DNA from: Actinomycetota bacterium
GTDB taxonomy: Bacteria > Actinomycetota > Coriobacteriia > Anaerosomatales > JAHIQC01
DNA: 9,196 bases
Direction: 5' to 3'
NCBI GenBank assembly: GCA_018902765.1
Contig: JAHIQC010000357.1
Coordinates: 1-9,196 of the forward strand
Shown here in pieces: positions 1-5,324 of the stretch. How positions within the stretch are numbered: position 1 is the stretch's first letter; the number at the start of each line of letters is the position of its first letter. A program made the translations under genes and the position numbers. Under the pieces are notes generated by a model. The model was not told the DNA's origin. It made no database searches and worked only from the letters and a program-made list of their open reading frames with translations.

Positions 1-778
1 GCGGGTTGGCCACGATCGTCTGTCCCTGGAAGACGAAGATGATCACGAGCGTTGCCAGAAGCGCGGTGATGGTCACGGGCGCCAGTGCTGGCAGGAACGT
101 CTTCTCGAACCACTCAGTGCCCTTGTGCCGGATGAGTTGTATCCGAGAGAGCCAGCCCGCTACGAGAGGCACGACCACGAACAGGACCACTGACAGAATG
201 ACCGTGTCGTACGGCACTAGGATGTCCGATAGCCCGAGCAGGAACATGACAATGGGCGCGAAGGCGAACAGCAGAATCAGATCGTTCACGGCAACTTGTG
301 CCAAGGTGTATGCGGGGTCACCGTCGGCCAGGTAGGACCACACGAACACCATCGCCGTACACGGCGCGGCGCCCAGAAGCACGGCACCGGCAAGATACTC
401 GCGCGCTAGGTCCACCGGAATCCAGCGGCTGAACACGATGTTGAGGAAGAACCACGCGATCGCGTACATGGTGAACGGCTTTATCAGCCAGTTCGTGACC
501 GTCGTGACGATGAGCCCGTTCTTCTTCTCGCCGACGCGCTTGAGCGACGCGAAATCGATCTGCAGCATCATCGGGTAGATCATGAGCCAGATGAGCACAG
601 CGACCGGGATCGAGATCTGCGCGTAGGTGAACCTGGAGAGCCAAGTCGCGGATGCGGGCCAGACGTTGCCCACAAGCGTGCCTGCCGCGATACACATGAC
701 CACCCAGACCGACAGGTAGCGTTCGAACACTCCCATACGCTTCTTTTCTTGTGCCGCTGGGGGTTTCGGCTGGTTCAT
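1..778 (-). CDS. acr3: ACR3-family arsenite efflux permease, 3' end missing
   Basis: Integral membrane carrier expected to export arsenite (and possibly antimonite) from the cytoplasm, driven by the proton gradient. The reading frame is open from the ATG at 776-778 to the left edge: 259 residues of a family usually about 350-400 long. Some seven or eight hydrophobic segments are visible (about residues 22-42, 53-73, 88-115, 127-149, 160-183, 190-212, 229-252). The family hallmark GAAPCTAMVFVWSYL lies at 136-150; Cys140 matches the conserved membrane cysteine needed for arsenite transport in characterised ACR3 proteins. The conserved glutamate of a later helix would lie beyond the window. The start is supported by AAGGA at 784-788, five bases upstream; Met15 (before GVFERYLS) is a less well-supplied alternative. 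The gene is divergent from the sensory block. No arsR or arsC is visible here, so regulation is unknown. Family assignment is secure; substrate is from family knowledge. Confidence 0.93.
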   Translation of the reverse strand, partial: MNQPKPPAAQEKKRMGVFERYLSVWVVMCIAAGTLVGNVWPASATWLSRFTYAQISIPVAVLIWLMIYPMMLQIDFASLKRVGEKKNGLIVTTVTNWLIKPFTMYAIAWFFLNIVFSRWIPVDLAREYLAGAVLLGAAPCTAMVFVWSYLADGDPAYTLAQVAVNDLILLFAFAPIVMFLLGLSDILVPYDTVILSVVLFVVVPLVAGWLSRIQLIRHKGTEWFEKTFLPALAPVTITALLATLVIIFVFQGQTIVANP

Positions 779-801
779 CGAGGTCCTTTCCGTGCACTTC
801 G

Positions 802-814
802 TCACAGCGCGTGA
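802..814. promoter_or_regulatory. Short inverted repeat in divergent intergenic region
   Basis: TCAC (802-805) and GTGA (811-814) form a small dyad around a 5-bp centre, between acr3 and the plus-strand promoter-like element. It could be an operator for either direction. It is short enough to be chance, and it does not match the usual ArsR operator pattern that I know. Confidence 0.15.
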
Positions 815-840
815 GACATTGGTTCTCTGGAAGCTATAAT
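813..840 (+). promoter_or_regulatory. Sigma-70-type promoter for the sensory block
   Basis: A perfect -10 hexamer TATAAT occupies 835-840. A partial -35, GAGACA (four of six consensus bases), lies at 813-818 with a 16-bp spacer. Transcription would start near 847. The last two bases of TATAAT are the first two of the ATG at 839, so a transcript from this promoter could not use that ATG. It would favour the in-frame GTG at 869. Such an AT-rich hexamer is rare by chance in DNA this GC-rich. Confidence 0.6.
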
Positions 841-868
841 GGGGCACACAGCCTTTGGGGGGCAATCC

Positions 869-1150
869 GTGTACAGCCAGACTGAAGTCGTCAATCTCCT
901 TTTGGGGATTTCGATCATACCCATCCTGCTCGCAACCCGTGCGAGCGTGCCCTCTCAGTACACGAGATGGTTCGTCGCCGCGTATGTGTTCATGCTTGTG
1001 AGCTACGTGTCTACTGTTGCCGAGGGCTACCTGCTGCCCGACGCGTTCAACCTCATCGAACACGGCGCACTCGCTGTCGCGGGATGCCTGTTCGCGATCA
1101 CGTTGTTCTTGCGCCGCCGTGAGCTGCGGCGAATCCTGAGGGAATCCTGA
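869..1150 (+). CDS. Small three-helix membrane protein, possible sensor subunit
   Basis: No family recognised. From GTG869 the product is 93 residues with three hydrophobic segments (about 7-24, 35-52 and 60-81), followed by an arginine-rich tail (RRRELRR) that probably lies in the cytoplasm. GTG869 has GGGGGG at 857-862, six bases upstream, and lies downstream of the start site predicted from TATAAT at 835-840. The alternative ATG839 (103 residues, GGAAG at 829-833) overlaps that -10 box and is less likely. The stop TGA (1148-1150) shares its last base with the ATG of the following histidine kinase, so the two are probably translationally coupled. Residues 36-75 align without gaps to residues 43-82 of that kinase's membrane region, sharing V, A, V, S, V, E, A, E, L and F. 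I infer a membrane partner of the kinase; no enzymatic motif is visible. Confidence 0.75.
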   Translation: MYSQTEVVNLLLGISIIPILLATRASVPSQYTRWFVAAYVFMLVSYVSTVAEGYLLPDAFNLIEHGALAVAGCLFAITLFLRRRELRRILRES

Positions 1151-2631
1151 TGCAGCCCGCCATCGCTATTCTCGACACAATCAGCATACTGGCGTTCCTA
1201 ATCGCGCTCGGGTTTGCGCTCGATTTGCCAGTGAGCCCGGGTCGCGCCTTGGAGTTGGGCACGAAGCTCGCCATGGTGGCAATAATGGCGCTGTGCGTGT
1301 TTGTCGGTGTCTCCAACGTGCTGGAGCACGCCGGAATCACTTCCGCACTTGACAGGTATGAGGACTACTCTGAGGTGCTGTTCGTGCCGCTCTTCATGTA
1401 TGCGGCGGTGTCCTCGTCCAACGCGGGTCGGGTGCGGCGCGAGATGCGCATCCAGCAGGAGCTGCGCGTGGAGAGGGATTTCAGCTCATCGGTGATGGAC
1501 GCGACTCCGGCAGGAATCGTGCTCATCGGCCGAGATGGGAAGGTCGTGTTCGGTAACGAGCGCGCCCGTCAGTTACTGGGGAGCGTGTTCGAAGACGCGT
1601 TCGCTGGCGGGCCGGTCCTGGTCGAGCGCGATGGCGCGTTCCCCGAGCCGCGAACGTTGGCCGAGATCGCCACGGACACCGCCGCCGTTCCTCGCAGGTT
1701 CACGGTCCTGGGCGTAGAGGAGTTGCGGGTTCTTGCCATCACCGCCTCGCCGATGGCCGAGGAGGGCGTGATCATAGGGATGCTCGATGTCACCGCCCGC
1801 GTGTCATCAGAGCGCGAACTGGAGCAGTATCGGCGAGACCTCGAGGTGCTCGTGGAAAGGCGAACGGAGCAGCTCGTCGAAGCGAATCTCGAGATGGCAG
1901 CTGCCAACAACGCCAAGAAGGCTTTTCTGGCCAACATGAGTCATGAGTTACGCACACCGCTCAATGCAGTGATCGGGTTTTCCGGCATCCTTCTTACCGA
2001 GAGCGCCGGTCCACTTAACGCGGAGCAGCACAAGCAGCTCGGCATGGTCGAAGACGCGGGGCACCAATTGCTTGCACTCGTGAACGAGGTCTTGGATATC
2101 GCGAGGGTTGAGTCCGGCCACGTGCGAGTCGAGGCGGAGAAGGTCGATCTAGGTCATCTACTGACAGTGGTGTGCTCCGAGTTCGAACTTGCCGCCAGCC
2201 AAGGGTCCATAAAGATGAGCCCTGAGCCAGGCGAGGAGCCCTTGTGGGTCATAAGCGACCCGGCGAAGTTGCTGCAGATACTGCGCAATCTGTTGAGCAA
2301 CGCGATCAAGTTCACGCCTCCCGGTGGCGAGATCTGCATTGGGCTGGAGCGCCATGGGAGCGACGGCGTGATACAGGTGCGCGACACTGGGGTCGGCATC
2401 GCACCGTACGATCAGGGCCGCATCTTCTCTGCCTTCTACCAGGCCTGCCCACCGGGAGAAGTGAAGTCCCAAGGAGCCGGGCTGGGACTCTCGATCGTAC
2501 GTCAACTCTCGGAGTTGATCGGAGTCAAGGTCGATCTCCAGAGCACCCCGGGCTACGGCTCGATCTTCACTGTGCGGGTGCCCGCGGTCATTCCGAGCTC
2601 CGAGCCCAGAACGCTCGCTCGCGGGCTGTGA
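1150..2631 (+). CDS. Membrane PAS-domain sensor histidine kinase without its own regulator
   Basis: Sensor kinase of 493 residues expected to autophosphorylate on histidine and pass phosphate to a response-regulator aspartate. Order of parts: three hydrophobic segments (about 5-25, 38-58, 75-90); a PAS-like domain (about 112-215, beginning FSSSVMDATPAGIVLI); a coiled coil (about 218-256); HisKA with H-box ANMSHELRTPLNAVIGF and phospho-acceptor His265; and HATPase_c (about 368-478) with N-box Asn384, G1 box DTGVGIAP from Asp412, an F-box around 425-430 and G2 box GAGLGLS (442-448). All catalytic motifs are intact. There is almost no extracytoplasmic domain, so the signal is probably sensed in the membrane or by the PAS domain. 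The start overlaps the preceding stop as TGATG, with GAGGGA just upstream. No receiver domain is fused. The nearest regulator is 140 bp downstream and has its own adjacent kinase, so the partner is uncertain. Confidence 0.92.
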   Translation: MQPAIAILDTISILAFLIALGFALDLPVSPGRALELGTKLAMVAIMALCVFVGVSNVLEHAGITSALDRYEDYSEVLFVPLFMYAAVSSSNAGRVRREMRIQQELRVERDFSSSVMDATPAGIVLIGRDGKVVFGNERARQLLGSVFEDAFAGGPVLVERDGAFPEPRTLAEIATDTAAVPRRFTVLGVEELRVLAITASPMAEEGVIIGMLDVTARVSSERELEQYRRDLEVLVERRTEQLVEANLEMAAANNAKKAFLANMSHELRTPLNAVIGFSGILLTESAGPLNAEQHKQLGMVEDAGHQLLALVNEVLDIARVESGHVRVEAEKVDLGHLLTVVCSEFELAASQGSIKMSPEPGEEPLWVISDPAKLLQILRNLLSNAIKFTPPGGEICIGLERHGSDGVIQVRDTGVGIAPYDQGRIFSAFYQACPPGEVKSQGAGLGLSIVRQLSELIGVKVDLQSTPGYGSIFTVRVPAVIPSSEPRTLARGL

Positions 2632-2653
2632 GGGGCGTTTTGAGGGCTGCGGG

Positions 2654-2675
2654 GTGGAGTTTTCGTGGAGAAAAC
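2654..2675 (+). promoter_or_regulatory. Candidate OmpR-type regulator binding box (direct repeats)
   Basis: GTGGAG occurs at 2654-2659 and again at 2665-2670, an 11-bp start-to-start period matching the one-turn spacing usual for OmpR/PhoB-family sites. The same stretch can also form a hairpin: GTTTTC (2659-2664) pairs with GAAAAC (2670-2675) around a 5-base loop. Further GTGG units sit at 2684 and 2702, off the 11-bp register. The element lies about 100 bp before an OmpR-family regulator gene, so autoregulation is a reasonable inference. No convincing -35/-10 pair was found in the 2632-2771 gap. The hairpin has no T-tract and is a poor terminator candidate. Confidence 0.35.
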
Positions 2676-2708
2676 CGCTGGTAGTGGTCGTAAGCACCTG
2701 AGTGGTGC

Positions 2709-2728
2709 GATATCTGCGTATGGATATC
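2709..2728. repeat. Paired GATATC inverted/direct repeat
   Basis: GATATC at 2709-2714 recurs at 2723-2728 around an 8-base centre. Each copy is itself a palindrome, so the pair is both a direct and an inverted repeat. It lies 43 bp before the response-regulator start, in a position where it could be an operator or shape the 5' untranslated region. Function is not known. Confidence 0.3.
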
Positions 2729-2771
2729 CGTGCAGCCGAAGCCGCACATCGCGAATGCATGGGAGAGCCCG

Positions 2772-3482
2772 ATGACGACAAGCACGCGCAGGATACTCGT
2801 GGTCGAAGACGAGAAATCGATCCGTGACGCGGTGACGGCCTACCTCGAAAAGGAAGGCTACTGGGTGACGCCTGCAGCTGATGGGCTTGCGGCGCTCGAT
2901 GCTTTCGACAAGCACCCCTATGATCTGGTCGTTCTCGACCTCATGCTGCCCAAGATGAGCGGCGAACAGGTGTGTGCGGAGATACGCGACACATCGGACG
3001 TGCCGATCATCATGCTCACAGCGAAAGGCGAGGAAGAGGATCGTATCGCTGGTCTTGAGATCGGTGCCGACGACTACCTCGTGAAGCCCTTCTCCCCACG
3101 CGAGCTCGTCGCACGGGTCAGAGCGCTGTTGCGTCGTGCGCACGTGGGCGAGGAGCCCCAGCGTGATCGGCTCGAGTACGGCGAGCTATCCATCGATGTC
3201 GCGGCGCACAAGGCATTCCTCGGCACAGAGGAACTCGATCTGACTGCGAGTGAATTCAAGCTGCTCACGACGATTGCGCGCTACCCCGGTCGCGTCTACT
3301 CGCGCATGGAGCTCGTCGAGAAGGTGCTCGGCTATGACTTCGAGGGATACGAGCGCACGATCGACTCGCATGTGAAGAACTTGCGCGCGAAGCTGCGCGA
3401 CGATCCCAAGACCCCGACCTACATCTACACCGTGCACGGTGTCGGCTATCGCTTCGAGCCGCCCAAGTCTGACGAGGTGTAG
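2772..3482 (+). CDS. OmpR/PhoB-family response regulator
   Basis: Cytoplasmic DNA-binding response regulator of 236 residues, the usual length for the family. The receiver domain (about 7-120) carries the acidic pair Glu12/Asp13, phospho-acceptor Asp56 in VVLDLMLPKMSG, Thr83 and Lys105 in LVKPFSPREL. A winged-helix Trans_Reg_C domain follows (about 135-230), with the typical ASEFKLL, RTIDSHVKNLRAKL and HGVGYRFE stretches. ATG2772 was chosen because GGGAG at 2761-2765 sits six bases upstream and the protein then begins directly before the first receiver strand. An upstream in-frame ATG at 2730 would add 14 residues without a good ribosome site. The following kinase starts 5 bp after the stop, so the two are co-transcribed and almost certainly cognate. 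The pair resembles BaeR/BaeS-type systems by layout, but target genes cannot be read from sequence. Repeats at 2654-2728 may be its own binding sites. Confidence 0.94.
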   Translation: MTTSTRRILVVEDEKSIRDAVTAYLEKEGYWVTPAADGLAALDAFDKHPYDLVVLDLMLPKMSGEQVCAEIRDTSDVPIIMLTAKGEEEDRIAGLEIGADDYLVKPFSPRELVARVRALLRRAHVGEEPQRDRLEYGELSIDVAAHKAFLGTEELDLTASEFKLLTTIARYPGRVYSRMELVEKVLGYDFEGYERTIDSHVKNLRAKLRDDPKTPTYIYTVHGVGYRFEPPKSDEV

Positions 3483-3487
3483 TCCGG

Positions 3488-4894
3488 GTGATCGGAACCG
3501 CCCGCAAGCAGGGCCCGGAACACACACTGAGCCGAAGACTGGCCCTGGCGTTCGCCGCAGTCGCGGCCATCACGATGCTTCTGGCCGCAGGGATACTTAT
3601 GTTCGTGTGGGCGGGCCAGTTCGACAAGTACGTGCAAGACCAGTTGCAGGAGACCGCCAACGGCGCCTCGCAGCTGCTTTCCACGTCCTACACGCAATCC
3701 GGCGGCTGGTCGCTCAGCGCCTTTAGCCAGCTGCCGCGATACGGCATGCTCTCGGGACTGGCTCTCCAGGTTCTCGACGCCAAAGGCGGCATCATCTACG
3801 ACGATTCTTCGGCGCTCAATCTGCGCGAGCATGCGATGCTGGGACCCCCTGTTAACGCCACGGATCCCCAGGGCCCGGTCGTGACTGCACCTGTCGTGGC
3901 TGCTGATGAGGTTGTGGGTCTCGTGCGGGTGTGGTCACTTTCACCCCAAGGCCTGCTAACCGACAACGACCTGCGATTCAGGCGCTCGAGCGCTCTTGGG
4001 CTTCTGGCGGCCGCAGTGTTCGCAGTGTTCTTCGCGTCGCTCGCCGGTCTGTGGTTCGCCATGTCGCTCGTCCGCCCGATCGACCGGATCACCGAGGCCG
4101 CCCAGGCGCTTGCCGACGGGGACCGCGATGCGCGGACCGGCATAGACGGCGAGGATGCCATCAGCGTGCTAGGTCGGACGTTCGATGATATGGCCGACGC
4201 CATCGAGGCGGATCGCGAAATGGAGCGACGCCTGACCGCCGACGTGGCGCACGAGCTTCGCACGCCGCTGCAGGCGATCCAGGCCACGGTCGAGGCCATG
4301 CAAGACGGCGTGTATCCGGCCGACGCTGAGCATCTCCAGATCGTGCGCGACGAGACGGTGCGCCTGTCTCGTCTCACGGCGGGCATCCTCGAGCTTACGC
4401 GCCTTGAGCGTGGCAACATCCCTATGCGGTTTGAGGTGATCGATGCGGCCGGTCCGGTCCGTGTTGCTTTGGACGCGCACCGCGCTTTGCTCGATGTCGT
4501 CGGCCTTGCAGTCGATGAGCGGATCGAGGTCGGGCTGCACATCCATGCGGACCGCGATCGCCTCACACAAGCCATCGGCAACCTGCTCTCCAACGCCGCT
4601 CGTTACTCATCGCCTGGCGGAACCGTCACGTTGAGCGTGCGCCGCGATGATGCACGCGCGCTCATCGAGATCGCGGACACGGGCATCGGAATCGCAGAAG
4701 AGGACCTGGAGCAGGTGTTCTCGCGCTTCTGGCGCGCAGACGAGGCCAGAGATCGCGCGTCGGGCGGTCTGGGCATCGGACTTGCGGTCGTTCGCGAGAT
4801 CATCGAGCGCCATGGCGGCTGTGTCGAGGCGACTCGCCGCGAAGGTGGCGGTAGCGTCTTCACCATCGCGATACCGCTGGTCCTTGAGGTCTAG
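3488..4894 (+). CDS. BaeS-like HAMP-domain sensor histidine kinase
   Basis: Membrane sensor kinase of 468 residues, the likely partner of the response regulator that ends 5 bp upstream. The GTG start is preceded by GAGG at 3474-3477. Order of parts: a short basic N-terminus; transmembrane helix 1 (about 17-42); an extracytoplasmic sensing region (about 43-166) with no motif I recognise; transmembrane helix 2 (about 167-192); HAMP linker (about 193-245, with RPIDRITEAAQALADGD); HisKA with TADVAHELRTPLQAI and phospho-acceptor His255; and HATPase_c with N-box Asn369 (GNLLSNAARYSSPGG), G1 Asp397 (DTGIGIAEED), F-box FSRFWR and G2 GGLGIGLAVV. All motifs for autokinase activity are present. Unlike the kinase at 1150-2631 it has a true external loop, so the two kinases probably sense different cues. 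The signal is unknown. Confidence 0.93.
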   Translation: MIGTARKQGPEHTLSRRLALAFAAVAAITMLLAAGILMFVWAGQFDKYVQDQLQETANGASQLLSTSYTQSGGWSLSAFSQLPRYGMLSGLALQVLDAKGGIIYDDSSALNLREHAMLGPPVNATDPQGPVVTAPVVAADEVVGLVRVWSLSPQGLLTDNDLRFRRSSALGLLAAAVFAVFFASLAGLWFAMSLVRPIDRITEAAQALADGDRDARTGIDGEDAISVLGRTFDDMADAIEADREMERRLTADVAHELRTPLQAIQATVEAMQDGVYPADAEHLQIVRDETVRLSRLTAGILELTRLERGNIPMRFEVIDAAGPVRVALDAHRALLDVVGLAVDERIEVGLHIHADRDRLTQAIGNLLSNAARYSSPGGTVTLSVRRDDARALIEIADTGIGIAEEDLEQVFSRFWRADEARDRASGGLGIGLAVVREIIERHGGCVEATRREGGGSVFTIAIPLVLEV

Positions 4895-4897
4895 AGC

Positions 4898-4929
4898 CCA
4901 CGGCGATCTTGTGCCTATGAGCGTCGTGG
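4898..4929 (+). terminator. Possible hairpin after the kinase gene
   Basis: CCACGGCG (4898-4905) can pair with CGTCGTGG (4922-4929) in an 8-bp stem with one G-T wobble and a 16-base loop, starting three bases after the kinase stop codon. There is no T-tract, so it is not a standard intrinsic terminator. It may be a weak 3' stabilising hairpin or chance in GC-rich DNA. Confidence 0.2.
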
Positions 4930-4943
4930 CCACCGAACAGCGA

Positions 4944-4965
4944 TATGATGGCGGTGACGTACGTC
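4944..4965 (+). promoter_or_regulatory. Possible -10 box and start-site palindrome for the mini membrane protein
   Basis: TATGAT (4944-4949) resembles a -10 hexamer, which would place transcription start near 4956. The perfect 10-bp palindrome GACGTACGTC occupies 4956-4965, just where a repressor could block initiation. No good -35 was found. The next gene starts at 4991 with a strong ribosome site. Confidence 0.35.
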
Positions 4966-4990
4966 GCGCTCGCACCGGAGAGGGGCTTTC

Positions 4991-5200
4991 ATGATCCTTG
5001 GATACGAGATCCAGCTCGCCAATATCATTGCTGGGGGGATCGTCCTTTTCGCGTTGCTCGTGTTTCAGATGCTTGTGGGCCTTCGGGTCATCCACTTCAA
5101 GGGCAAGACCCATCTGAAGGTGCACAAATGGGCCGCATGGGCGCTCATTGCATTCGCGTTGGTACACGGTTCGCTCGCGCTGTTGTTCTTTGTCGCATAG
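4991..5200 (+). CDS. 69-residue two-helix histidine-rich membrane protein
   Basis: No family recognised with confidence. The start is well supported by GGAGAGGGG at 4977-4985, five bases before ATG4991. Two hydrophobic helices (about 8-33 and 45-68) flank a basic loop with Arg32, Lys37, Lys39, Lys43 and Lys46, so the loop probably faces the cytoplasm with both termini outside. Four histidines (35, 41, 45, 59) are clustered for so short a protein. His45 and His59 lie in helix 2 as H-x13-H, the spacing of heme-ligand histidines within one helix of cytochrome b. The fragment recalls b-type cytochrome membrane cores, but two helices alone would need to assemble with copies or partners to bind heme. 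It stands alone between the second kinase and the protease gene and has its own promoter-like region. Coding status is likely, given the ribosome site and the clean helix pattern; function is unknown. Confidence 0.75.
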   Translation: MILGYEIQLANIIAGGIVLFALLVFQMLVGLRVIHFKGKTHLKVHKWAAWALIAFALVHGSLALLFFVA

Positions 5201-5239
5201 CGCGGGTCTCTCGAGATCGGTGATCCGGGTTACCGTATG

Positions 5240-5258
5240 TCCGTTGAGTCCTAACGGA
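5240..5258. promoter_or_regulatory. Inverted repeat upstream of the protease gene
   Basis: TCCGTT (5240-5245) and AACGGA (5253-5258) form a perfect 6-bp dyad around a 7-base centre in the 124-bp gap between the mini membrane protein and the protease. It could be an operator, or a small hairpin ending the upstream transcript (no T-tract follows). I found no convincing promoter hexamers in this gap. Confidence 0.3.
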
Positions 5259-5324
5259 TGCGACTGCGAAGGTCGATACAAGGACTGTCGGCCACGTCTC
5301 CCATGAGTCGCGTTTGGAGTGTTC

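Noticed and set aside
318..797. Minus-strand open frame of 159 codons overlapping acr3 in another frame
   Set aside because: The overlapping frame encodes a clear ACR3 permease with the cysteine signature; this one is Arg/His-rich with no motif.
2649..2678. Hairpin after the first kinase as an intrinsic terminator
   Set aside because: The stem is only six pairs, is mostly A-T and has no T-run after it. A regulatory role fits at least as well.
2730..2771. Upstream ATG2730 as start of the response regulator
   Set aside because: The extra 14 residues precede the normal receiver start and lack a good ribosome site, while ATG2772 has GGGAG at ideal spacing.
3796..4593. Minus-strand open frame of 265 codons inside the second kinase
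   Set aside because: It is antisense to HAMP/HisKA coding sequence with intact motifs, and its product is low-complexity Ser/Arg-rich.
4945..5223. Plus-strand frame of 92 codons overlapping the mini membrane protein
   Set aside because: The frame at 4991-5200 has the stronger ribosome site and a clean two-helix pattern; this frame has neither.
5319..5324. GTG5319 as start of the protease
   Set aside because: It overlaps the GGAG ribosome site; GTG5325 gives correct spacing and a classic signal peptide beginning MKFK.
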